DNA from: Parafrankia sp. EUN1f
Lineage (GTDB): Bacteria; Actinomycetota; Actinomycetes; Frankiales; Frankiaceae
Direction of reading: 5' to 3'
NCBI RefSeq assembly: GCF_000177675.1
Contig: NZ_ADGX01000032.1
Location: forward strand, 1-64,000
DNA: 64,000 nt
Within the stretch, counting starts at the first letter, position 1; every line of letters starts with the position of its first letter. This document shows positions 45,409-53,271 of the stretch, one piece after another. The notes under the pieces are model-generated. The model saw only the letters and a program-made list of their open reading frames with translations, did not search any database and was not told where the DNA came from. Made by a program: the position numbers and the translations under genes.

Positions 45409-46672
45409 CGGAGTGGCGGAGGTCGACGACGAGTGGTGGAGGGACGGCGTGCGAGGTGAACACGACGAGGGCCCCGGCGCGGTGACCGACGGGGAGCCCG
45501 GCGCGGTGACCGACGACGCGTCCGCCTACAGCCTCGCCGAGCTGCCGGGCCGGCACCTCATGCCCTCGCCGGTGCCCTCCCCGGTGTTCTCGGCGTCGGC
45601 GTCGGCCGCGATGGCGATGGAGTTCGCCCAGCCGCCCGGCGGCTACGCCAGGCCGCTGCCCGCCGCCGCGGCGACGGGCAGCCACCCGGTCGCACTGGTT
45701 CCCCCGGCGGTCGGGCAACCGGCGTCGGTCGAGCATCCCCTGGTTGCCGCGAACCGCTACCGGGAGCTCATGGGCGCCTCCGACACGGTGCGGGCCCTGC
45801 TCGCGCAACGGCTGGCCGAACGGCAGGAGGGCCACGACGTCCTCGCTCGGCGCCACCGGGCCGCGGCCGAGGACATCCGTTCCCGGGTCGCCGTGGTCTG
45901 GTCCCAGGTCGGCGGCGCGCTGGAGTCGCATGGGCTGGATGGCCTCGACCAGCTGCGACCGCGGGAGGGCACCGAGCCCGACGTTGAGGCCGTCTACCAG
46001 CAGTACGCGGGCGACCTGGACGGGCTCGGCGGCGGTCGTGGTGGTCGTGGCGGTCGTGGTGCCCGCGCCGCCGTCGCGCTACCCGGTGAGAAGCGGCTCG
46101 GCGCGGCGGCCTCGATCGATGGCGGTGGGATCGATGGCCGCGGGAAGGGTGGCCGCGGCCGCCCGCAGGCACCCGCCGACGGGCTCGTCGGTGCCGACGA
46201 CCTCGTCGACCCGGAGCGGGCCAGGAAACTGGCCTACCGCCTGTGCCTGGAGGTGATGTCCCGCTCGGCCGAGCTTCGGGCCGTCACCAAGGGAGTCCCC
46301 ACCGGGTCGAGCGGGCTGATCGTGGCGCTGGTCTGCGTGCTTGCGGGTGCGCTCACGGTGGTGGCCCGGGTGTTCGGGGAGGCGCCGGCGCTGCCCTGCC
46401 TGGTCGCGGCCGGGGGGCTCGGTGCCGTGGCGGTGGTCGCCAGCGCGGACGCGTCCGCCGTGTCCGCCGCGCGTTCGGCCGTGCTCGCGGCGGGCTCGGC
46501 GGGAGTGGCGGTCCTCGCGACCTTCCGTTTTGTGCCGATCGAGCCGGCGGGGACAATCGGTGCCCTGGCCTGCCTGGCGCTCGCGATGCGCTTCGGGCTC
46601 GGCGTGGGCGCCGGCGCGAGCACAGGCGCGGGCGCGGGTCCGGCGGGTGACGGCCGGAGCAGGCGGAGCTGA
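45392..46672 (+). CDS. Membrane protein of the FtsK/EccC-like locus
   Basis: A 426-residue protein with no family I recognise. Residues 1-120 are low-complexity; a helical stretch (about 120-210; RYRELMGASDTVRALLAQRLAERQ, HRAAAEDIRSRVAVVW) is followed by a Gly/Arg linker and four likely helices at 305-415. It overlaps the ATPase gene by 17 bases. Start uncertain: ATG 45392, or GTG 45449, which has GGAGGG six bases upstream. The coupling suggests it anchors or receives the soluble ATPase at the membrane. Confidence 0.7.
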   Translation: MGRWSDGVAEVDDEWWRDGVRGEHDEGPGAVTDGEPGAVTDDASAYSLAELPGRHLMPSPVPSPVFSASASAAMAMEFAQPPGGYARPLPAAAATGSHPVALVPPAVGQPASVEHPLVAANRYRELMGASDTVRALLAQRLAERQEGHDVLARRHRAAAEDIRSRVAVVWSQVGGALESHGLDGLDQLRPREGTEPDVEAVYQQYAGDLDGLGGGRGGRGGRGARAAVALPGEKRLGAAASIDGGGIDGRGKGGRGRPQAPADGLVGADDLVDPERARKLAYRLCLEVMSRSAELRAVTKGVPTGSSGLIVALVCVLAGALTVVARVFGEAPALPCLVAAGGLGAVAVVASADASAVSAARSAVLAAGSAGVAVLATFRFVPIEPAGTIGALACLALAMRFGLGVGAGASTGAGAGPAGDGRSRRS

Positions 46673-46735
46673 GCGGCCGGCGGCGACGTCGCCGGGCTGG
46701 CGGGGCGTTGATCGGCTGACGGAACGGAGTGCACG

Positions 46736-46999
46736 GTGGCAGGGACGATCGCCGACGTCAAGGCGCAGCTCGACGAGGCGTTCCGGCGAACCGAGGAGGT
46801 CACGGGCCAGCTCGAGGGCGCGCTGAACATGATCGAGGAGGCGCAGGCGATGGTCGTCGCGGCGACCGACGGCAGTGAGCACCTCGCCGTCGAACAGCTC
46901 ACCAGCGCCCTGGTCGAGACCCGGGACAGCCTGGAGAACGCGCTCGCGGCGCTCGGGTCCGCCGTCCAGGAGGTCAAGGTCTACCGGGACACCCTGTAG
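46736..46999 (+). CDS. Small helical protein of the FtsK/EccC-like locus
   Basis: An 87-residue acidic protein predicted to form a helical hairpin: helix 1 about 3-43, a turn at AATDGSEH, helix 2 about 48-85. Size and shape resemble WXG100 (EsxA) secretion substrates, but the WxG in the turn is absent. GTG start after GGAACGGAG. It is 63 bases after the membrane-protein gene. Function unknown; substrate or adaptor of the ATPase is an inference. Confidence 0.75.
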   Translation: MAGTIADVKAQLDEAFRRTEEVTGQLEGALNMIEEAQAMVVAATDGSEHLAVEQLTSALVETRDSLENALAALGSAVQEVKVYRDTL

Positions 47000-47031
47000 G
47001 CAGGAGAAAGTAGGCCGCGATCCCGTCCGGC

Positions 47032-47086
47032 GCGGAACACGTTCCGCGGAACACGCGGAACACGCGGAAAACGTGGCGCGGAACAC
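47032..47086. repeat. GCGGAACAC repeat cluster
   Basis: The 9-mer GCGGAACAC occurs at 47032, 47046, 47055 and 47078, with GCGGAAAAC at 47064. The first and a following gttccgc make a palindrome GCGGAA-CACG-TTCCGC. It lies in the 430-base gap before the trehalose-phosphate synthase gene; no other feature is seen in that gap. Confidence 0.75.
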
Positions 47087-47429
47087 ATCGTGGCGTAGGG
47101 CACATCGCGGCTGCGGGCAGTCACCGGGTCCCGCCGGCCCGCAGGCGGCTCGGCGGGGTCGCCCGCGGACGTCTGACCAGGTGTTGTGCAGTACTGTGCC
47201 GAACGGGCTCGCCGCGGCGCGGCCGATGCCGATCCTTGCACGGGCAGTGTGGATATGGTGACCGGACGAATTTCCGGGTAACACCTCTCCAGCCACGCGG
47301 CGACGCGGTGCATCCGGTTTCCAGGCTCACTACAGTCCGGGTTGTCCCGTGCGCCCGACCCTTCGGTGGGCTCCGGCCGACAGTGTCCGCATTGCCGGCC
47401 GAGTGCCTGCCGTTCGACAGCCGGGCACC

Positions 47430-48977
47430 ATGACGACCAGGAGGGCTCCTTCTGCCGTGTCGGATATCGACCTGCTCGATCTCCCGCTGGTTCTGTTGTC
47501 CAACCGAGGTCCTGTCAGCTTCGATCGCGATACGTCCGGCCGAACCGTCAACCGGGGCGCCGGCGGGCTGGTATCCGCCCTGTCCGGCCTGGCGGAGCAT
47601 CTGGATGACGCCGTCTGGGTCTGTGGCGCGGCGACCGCCGAGGACGCCGCCGTCGCCGCGGAGAACGATGGCGGCGCGATCCTGGTGCAGACCCAGCCCT
47701 TCCCCCACGCGGTGGAGGGAGACCCGGACGGCCCGTCGATCAGGGTGCGTCTGGTGGTGACCGACCCGGCTGCCTACGCCGACTTCTACAGCGTGTGGTC
47801 GAACCCGATCCTGTGGTTCATCCAGCATGGTCTGTACGGGCGGTCGCTGGCGCCGGTGCTCACCCGCGCCGAGCACGACGCGTTCGAGCGGGGGTACGCG
47901 GCGGTCAACCGCGCCTACGCCGACGCGGTCGCCGACGAGGTCCAGTCACGTGGCGGCAAGGCGCTGGTGCTGCTGCAGGACTACCACTTCTACCTGGTCG
48001 CCGAGCACGTTCGCGAGCAGTGCCCGGACGTCGTGCTCACCCACTTCGTCCACATCCCCTGGCCGGGCCCGGACGAGTGGCGGGTGCTGCCGGGCGACAT
48101 CCGTGAACGTCTCCTGCGTGGTCTCCTCGGCAGCGACGTCGTCGGCTTTCACACCCGCCGCTATGCCCGGAACTTCGTCCTGTGCGCCGGCGAGCTGCTC
48201 GGGCTGCCCATCAACCTCGACGAGCTGACCGTCCAGGTCAACGACCGGACGGTGCGGGCGCGCTACTATCCGATCTCGGTCGATCCGGCCGCGCTCGACG
48301 CCACCCTCGCCAGCGAGGAGGTCGCCGCGCACGTCGCGATGCTGCGCTATGTCTTCCTCGACGACGACCGCCAGCTGGTGCTGCGCGTCGACCGCACCGA
48401 CCCCAGCAAGAACGTGGTCCGCGGCTTCCTGGCCTTCGGAACGCTCCTGGACCAGCATCCGGAGCTGGTCGGGCGGGTGAGCTTCCTGGCACTGCTCCAG
48501 CCGAGCCGCACGGACGTCCCGGAGTACGCCGACTACATCGCACTGATCGGCGCCGTCGTCGCGGAGATCAACGCGAGGCACACCAAGGAGGGGCGCCAGC
48601 CGATCGATCTGCGCATGGTGGAGGACTTCACCCTTGCGGTCGGCGCCTACTCGATCTGCGACGTGCTGATGGTGAACGCGATCGCGGACGGGATGAACCT
48701 GGTGGCCAAGGAGGTGGCGATCGTCAACCGGCGCGGCGGCGTGCTGGCCCTGTCGGAGATGGCAGGCGCGCACGAGGAGCTGGGCGAGTTCGCCGTGACG
48801 CTGCACCCGTTCGACGTCCAGCAGATGGCCGACGCCCTCTACGAGGCCCTGGTCATGCCCATGGACGAACGCCACCGCAGGCTGGCGGCCGCGGCCGAGC
48901 AGGTGCGCACCCACGATGTCCGCCGCTGGCTCAACGACCAGTTGGTGGATCTGCGTCACCTGGCCGGATTCGGCTGA
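47430..48977 (+). CDS. otsA: Trehalose-6-phosphate synthase
   Basis: A 515-residue GT20 glycosyltransferase joining UDP- (or GDP/ADP-) glucose to glucose-6-phosphate. Signatures: VLLSNRGPVSFDRD at the N-terminus, ILWFIQHGLYGR, LLQDYHFYLV, THFVHIPWPGPDEWRVLP, GFHTRRYARNF, VLRVDRTDPSKNVVRGF and LMVNAIADGMNLVAKE. Trehalose would protect against drought and osmotic stress. Start uncertain: ATG 47430, or GTG 47457 with AGGAGG upstream. No otsB is adjacent. Confidence 0.93.
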   Translation: MTTRRAPSAVSDIDLLDLPLVLLSNRGPVSFDRDTSGRTVNRGAGGLVSALSGLAEHLDDAVWVCGAATAEDAAVAAENDGGAILVQTQPFPHAVEGDPDGPSIRVRLVVTDPAAYADFYSVWSNPILWFIQHGLYGRSLAPVLTRAEHDAFERGYAAVNRAYADAVADEVQSRGGKALVLLQDYHFYLVAEHVREQCPDVVLTHFVHIPWPGPDEWRVLPGDIRERLLRGLLGSDVVGFHTRRYARNFVLCAGELLGLPINLDELTVQVNDRTVRARYYPISVDPAALDATLASEEVAAHVAMLRYVFLDDDRQLVLRVDRTDPSKNVVRGFLAFGTLLDQHPELVGRVSFLALLQPSRTDVPEYADYIALIGAVVAEINARHTKEGRQPIDLRMVEDFTLAVGAYSICDVLMVNAIADGMNLVAKEVAIVNRRGGVLALSEMAGAHEELGEFAVTLHPFDVQQMADALYEALVMPMDERHRRLAAAAEQVRTHDVRRWLNDQLVDLRHLAGFG

Positions 48978-49046
48978 GTCGTGCCGCGCGCGGGTACGCT
49001 CGGCGGGAGGTCGGGCATGTGTGCCATGGTCGAGACAGGAGTGGAC

Positions 49047-49238
49047 GTGTCGGATACCGGTCATGTGAAGGCCAACATGGGGTCCTGGGCCGCGGTGTAC
49101 ATCCTCATCGCGGGCTTTGTCCTGGGCACCCTCGCGCTGATCCTCGGCTCGGTGCCGCTGTGGATCGGGACGGCGGTGGCGCTGGTCGCCGGTGCCGGCC
49201 TGGCTCTGGTCTCCAACATCATGGAGCAGTGCTACTAG
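49047..49238 (+). CDS. Small two-helix membrane protein
   Basis: A 63-residue protein with two membrane helices (about 12-33 and 37-56). Starting from the GTG at 49047, it has AGGAG five bases upstream. The start VSDTGHVKANMGSWAAV and end SNIMEQCY are distinctive. A conserved hypothetical of actinobacteria; no function known. It sits between otsA and a convergent phosphatase gene. Confidence 0.7.
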   Translation: MSDTGHVKANMGSWAAVYILIAGFVLGTLALILGSVPLWIGTAVALVAGAGLALVSNIMEQCY

Positions 49239-49271
49239 AACGCCGGCCCACAAGCGTCGTCGTGCCAGACC

Positions 49272-49315
49272 GGCCGGCGCCAGACCGGAGGTGAGCCTCC
49301 ACCCTGGCGCCGGCC
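49272..49315. terminator. Bidirectional terminator
   Basis: GGCCGGCGCCAG (49272-49283) pairs perfectly with CTGGCGCCGGCC (49304-49315), with an inner GGAGG/CCTCC stem. It separates two convergent genes. Confidence 0.8.
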
Positions 49316-49347
49316 GTGCCTTGCCTGCTCCCGGCCAGGGCTCCTGA

Positions 49348-49899
49348 TCAGACGTCGGTGGCCTGCTCGGGCGTGCCGGCGGCCTCCCGCAGCGAGCGTG
49401 GGGTGACGAAGTCGACCAGCCGTGTGGAGGCAGGTCCGATCTCGCTCCACCGCGGCACGGTGAGGTCATGGACGGCCAGCGCGGCCGTCGGGAAGGTCGG
49501 CACCCGGTGTCGCTCCGGCGGGCTGAGCAGGCCCATCGCGAGGCTGTGCAGGCCCGGGTTGTGGCCGACGACGAGTACCGAGGGCACGCCGTCGTCGACC
49601 TGGCGAAGGCGCATGAGCAGGTCGTTTGCCTCGGCGAGGTAGAGCTGGTCCTCGACCAGGACGGGGACGCTGCTCGGCAGGGCATGTGCGAGATGCGCGA
49701 CCGTCTCCCGGGTGCGCACCGCGGACGAGCACAGCACCAGGTCGGGTTCCAGCCCCGCGGCGACCAGGTGGTCGGCGATCAGCGCGATGCTGGTACGTCC
49801 CTTCGGTGAGAGCGGCCGGTCCTGGTCGCGCATCGTCGGGTCGCTCGCCACATCGGACTTCGCGTGCCGCAGCAGCAACAGGCGGGGGGAACGTCTCAC
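49348..49899 (-). CDS. SixA-like histidine phosphatase
   Basis: A 183-residue enzyme of the histidine phosphatase (phosphoglycerate mutase-like) superfamily. The catalytic LLLLRHAKSD is at the N-terminus; other key residues are in SSAVRTRET and VVGHNPGL. The size and RHAKS motif match the SixA group, which removes phosphate from phosphohistidine. The substrate in actinobacteria is unknown. GTG start. Confidence 0.9.
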   Translation of the reverse strand: MRRSPRLLLLRHAKSDVASDPTMRDQDRPLSPKGRTSIALIADHLVAAGLEPDLVLCSSAVRTRETVAHLAHALPSSVPVLVEDQLYLAEANDLLMRLRQVDDGVPSVLVVGHNPGLHSLAMGLLSPPERHRVPTFPTAALAVHDLTVPRWSEIGPASTRLVDFVTPRSLREAAGTPEQATDV

Positions 49900-50183
49900 C
49901 GTGCGACTCCGGCGTGCGTGGCGGCTCCGGTGCGGGGGGTTGACCGCCCCGGTGACGCCGGCGTGCTTCCGCCAGCGGCCGGGTCACGCCATCCACCCGT
50001 GATCCCTGCGTGATCCCCGTTGGCACCGGACACGTCAGCTCCTCCCGTCCGTCAACAGCTCGAACGCTCCCCGCGCGAGCCAGGTTCGCCGCGACGACTC
50101 GCAGACTGCCGACATCCGGACGTCCTCGTCAATTGCGGTGCCCGTTGCGGTGCCCACAGCGGTGGAGCTGCCGGGACGACGAC

Positions 50184-50219
50184 CACGGCCCGATCACCAT
50201 CCAAAGTGATCGGGCCGTG
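50184..50219. terminator. Perfect 14-bp hairpin after whiB
   Basis: CACGGCCCGATCAC (50184-50197) pairs perfectly with GTGATCGGGCCGTG (50206-50219) across an 8-base loop. It is 95 bases downstream of the whiB-like stop. Nothing else is seen in 49900-50313. Confidence 0.8.
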
Positions 50220-50313
50220 TGATGTCGCGGGGCGTGTGATGTTGCGGGAGGCCGGCCGGCCGGTGCTGCGGCCCGCCGAGGGCTGGCCTGCCGAAGGGCG
50301 GCCAGCCGGGGGG

Positions 50314-50682
50314 TCAGCTCGCGACGGAGATCGTCAGCAGCAGGCGGTCGGCGGCGGCGAGCGCGTCGTCGGCGTTCAGCCGGCCGCGGGGGATCAGGGT
50401 CGAGCGCTGGTCCGAGGTCAGCCCGCCCCAGACACCGTGCTCCTCCTGGCGGAAGATCGCGGTCGCCAGACAGGCGCGCTGGACCGGACAGCCGGAGCAG
50501 ATCTTGCGGGCGCGGGTCTCGGCGGCGGCACGGGCCTTGGTGTTACGCCCGTCCGGCGGGAAGAAGGCATCGGGGTCGCCGTCGCGGCAGGCGGCATCCT
50601 GGCGCCAGTAGACCGGCCAGCCCTCGCCGAACGGCTGCGGCGGCAGATCCCGACCAGGCAGAACGGGTACACCGGCGCTCAT
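50314..50682 (-). CDS. WhiB-family iron-sulfur regulator
   Basis: A 122-residue protein with the four Cys ligands of a [4Fe-4S] cluster: Cys in AACRDGDPDAFFP, then CSGC and C in KICSGCPVQRACLA, followed by the turn GVWGG and a basic C-terminal stretch. WhiB proteins bind the main sigma factor and sense O2 or NO. It has a 25-residue N-terminal extension. ATG start seven bases after GGAGG. A 700-base non-coding region lies upstream. Confidence 0.95.
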   Translation of the reverse strand: MSAGVPVLPGRDLPPQPFGEGWPVYWRQDAACRDGDPDAFFPPDGRNTKARAAAETRARKICSGCPVQRACLATAIFRQEEHGVWGGLTSDQRSTLIPRGRLNADDALAAADRLLLTISVAS

Positions 50683-51372
50683 CGCGCGACCTCCGTCCGG
50701 ACCGAGTCGGACGGCGTCGGGGACATGGGTTCGGCGGGGCTACCGACCGGTAGCATGCCGGGCAGAGTGGGCATACCGTCTCCTGCTGACGTTGCAAAGG
50801 CGGACAGGTGCGCTGCGGACAGGCAATACCCGGCGTTGCGCCGCACGCCGGACTGGTGGTGGGGCCTACCTGCTACAAGCCGAGAGCCCCCGGGCCCGTC
50901 CATGTGGTGCGACCGGAAGGTTCCGGTCTCCCGCACGGAAACGGGCCCGTCTCGTCTCGTTAACCGAGGAACGTAGACTTCTCTCGAGCGGATAGCAAGG
51001 GTTCCGAAACGCCCACGTCCGGTCCTCTGTGGAGGTCGATGATCCGCCGGCTGATGTGGCCGCGGGTCCCACCCTCTCAAGCCCCTCGTAACCATGTAAC
51101 TGCTTTGGTCCGACGTGTGCTGCAGGTCTCGTGCCTGCGAATGTTCCTGTCATGCAGGCTTTTTGGGTAACCAGCAAGATCATTTGTTGGGTGCCGGGTG
51201 GGACGGCCGTGGCACATGGGGGTGCCTGATCTACCCGATTCGCCGCCGGGTCGGGCTCCGGTTGCCGGCAGGTAAAGGGGGGCTGGCCGCCGTCCCGTCG
51301 TTCAGGTCGGCGGCCTGCGGGGGCCGAAATGTGCTGAGGACCACACAGGGGTACGGGCGCCGTCCGGCGTCC
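50683..51372. other. Gap upstream of whiB
   Basis: A 690-base stretch with no gene. It should hold the whiB-like promoter; AT-richer parts at 50955-51010 and 51085-51185 are the likeliest promoter zones. WhiB genes often have long upstream regions. Confidence 0.45.
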
Positions 51373-51396
51373 GCCGATCAGCCTCGGCTGATCGGC
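51373..51396. terminator. 11-bp palindrome at the rhodanese stop
   Basis: GCCGATCAGCC-TC-GGCTGATCGGC: perfect 11-bp arms with a 2-base centre, overlapping the last codons and stop of the rhodanese gene. The loop is too short for an ordinary hairpin without opening inner pairs; it may act as a cruciform or protein site. Confidence 0.5.
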
Positions 51397-51794
51397 AGGC
51401 CCGCCGCGGCCCAGGCGTGGAACCCGCCGATCACGTCGGTCGCCGCGGTCAGCTGAAGATCCAGCAGCGCCGCCGCGGCGAGGCTGGAGGTGTAGCCCTC
51501 CGAACAGATGATGATCGGCCTGATGTCGTCGCCGGTGGCGAAGGCCGCCCGAGCCTCGCAGGTCGGATCGAGACGCCATTCCAGCACGTTGCGTTCGATG
51601 ATCACGGCGGCCGGAATCGCGCCCTCGGCAGCCCGCTGCGCGGCCGGCCGGATGTCGATCAGGATGGCGCCGGCGGCGACGGCCGCCGCGGCCTCGTCGG
51701 GCGTGAGCCGATCCAGGCGGGCCCGCGCGGCCGCCAGCATCGCGTCGATGCGGCTGCCACTCGCGCCGCCGCTCACACCGCCGCCGCCGCTCAC
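51378..51794 (-). CDS. Rhodanese-like sulfurtransferase
   Basis: A 138-residue single rhodanese domain: ILIDIRPAAQRAAEGAIPAA and an active-site loop IIICSEGYTSS, with the catalytic Cys and a Gly/Thr/Ser loop in place of the usual CRxGxR. GTG start overlaps the cysteine dioxygenase stop (GTGA). Together they would move sulfur from cysteine breakdown: the dioxygenase makes cysteine sulfinate, and the rhodanese could handle the released sulfane sulfur or sulfite. Confidence 0.88.
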   Translation of the reverse strand: MSGGGGVSGGASGSRIDAMLAAARARLDRLTPDEAAAAVAAGAILIDIRPAAQRAAEGAIPAAVIIERNVLEWRLDPTCEARAAFATGDDIRPIIICSEGYTSSLAAAALLDLQLTAATDVIGGFHAWAAAGLPISRG

Positions 51795-52501
51795 ACCGAC
51801 ATCCCGGACGTCAGGCGGGGCTGGCCCGCACGGGGCCGCGGCGCGAACGGGGCCGCCGCCGGCGGGGTCGCGGTCGTGACCCGTGCCGCCCCGGCGCCGG
51901 CGGCGACGACCGCCGACTGGGCAGCACGCTGTGAGACGTCCGCCCGGTCGAGCGGTACGGGCTGGTCGAGAGGGGCGAGCTGGCGAGGCGCGTAGCGCAG
52001 GGGAAGCTCGGGGGGCGAATAGGCGTGGATGGTGGTCGCCCGCAGCTGGCCGCGGTTCACGATCCGGTGCACATGGTCGGTCCCGAAGCCGGCCACCGCA
52101 CCGGTGCCGTGCTGGCGGGTCCGGGTGATGCTCCAGTCCCGACCGCACTCGTCCTCGTCCAGGACGCCCGCCGCGACCGCCAACGCGCCGAGCGCGCCGC
52201 CGTGGTCGTGGATGTCCGTCTGCTGGCCGGGGCACCAGCCGATGAGCCACACCTCGACGGCGCCGGACAGGACCAGGCGTGTGTACCAGCGCCGGCGCGG
52301 ATCGTGGCGCACCAGTGGCCGCCAGAGGTGCTCGGCCGCGGCGAGGCCGGCGACCAGGTCACGCAGATCGGGCAGTTCCAGCTCGCGCGGCTCGTCGACC
52401 AGGAAGCGCTCGGGCACGAACGGGACACCGGCCCGCGTGGCGGCAGGCGCTGTCGGCGCGGGCTGGACCGACTGGAGCAGGGCGGGATGGATCAGGGGCA
52501 T
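51791..52501 (-). CDS. Cysteine dioxygenase
   Basis: A 236-residue cupin iron enzyme oxidising cysteine to cysteine sulfinic acid. Iron ligands are in QQTDIHDHGGA (two His) and DHVHRIVN (third His). The C-terminal 50 residues are Ala/Pro-rich. The ATG at 52499-52501 has AGGAG six bases upstream; the longer Met-started frame from 52951 is Arg/Pro-rich and unlikely. Paired with the rhodanese gene by overlap. Confidence 0.92.
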   Translation of the reverse strand: MPLIHPALLQSVQPAPTAPAATRAGVPFVPERFLVDEPRELELPDLRDLVAGLAAAEHLWRPLVRHDPRRRWYTRLVLSGAVEVWLIGWCPGQQTDIHDHGGALGALAVAAGVLDEDECGRDWSITRTRQHGTGAVAGFGTDHVHRIVNRGQLRATTIHAYSPPELPLRYAPRQLAPLDQPVPLDRADVSQRAAQSAVVAAGAGAARVTTATPPAAAPFAPRPRAGQPRLTSGMSV

Positions 52502-53271
52502 CGAAGCTCCTTCGAACACCGTCGCCTCTGCGACGGACCACTGGAGGACACCGCGAGGCGTCTGCGGATCGGCCGGGGGCACGGCGTCGACCGGAACGTT
52601 CATGGGTGCGGGGCCTGGTTGCGCCGAACGGCAGGCCCGCGGCCCGGGCAGGCCTGTCCGGAGCGGGATGAGGCGCGAGTGTGTGCCGCGTGTAGGCGCT
52701 TCGGCAGCCACGTGCGAACCGGCAGCTACACCGCAGCCATGCCCTGGAGCGCCTGCGCCGCGCTCGGGCGGTCTCGTCGCTCTCGCCCCGCCAGGTCCAC
52801 GGCCTGCGGGCCACCGTTGGCGGAGCCACCGACGGGGGTTGGCCGCAGGTGGGGCGGGCCCTGCCCGCAGCAGGTCACCGTGGCGAGAAGTAGGAGGGCT
52901 CCCGGTACGCGGACGCCGCCGAGCGGGCCGCGGCGGCGCACCCGGCGCCACGAAGAACCCGCAGCGGCGTGGAGCTGCCAGGGGGCGACGAGGCGGCGCA
53001 GCGCCGTGTCGGACCTGAGGGCAGGCTGCGCGGCGTGACGCCGCGGCCTGCGAACGTCAGGCCCGGGTCATACAGGCCGCGGCAACGACCCTGCTCAGGT
53101 CGGTCACGCGGTCGCTGTGCAGAAGAAAGCCAGAGGCGGCCATGCATGAACTGTACGCCAACGCGGTGCGGTCTCGTGGCAGGGCGCAGTTCGTTCGATA
53201 CACCCGGCAGTGTCCCAGACCGGCGCCTGTCTGGTTATCGTCACGTGAGGCCTGTGGACGGGAGATGCGAG
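52502..53271. other. Divergent promoter region
   Basis: A 770-base gap between the divergent cysteine dioxygenase and sensor kinase genes. No RNA gene, repeat or convincing reading frame is seen. Confidence 0.4.
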
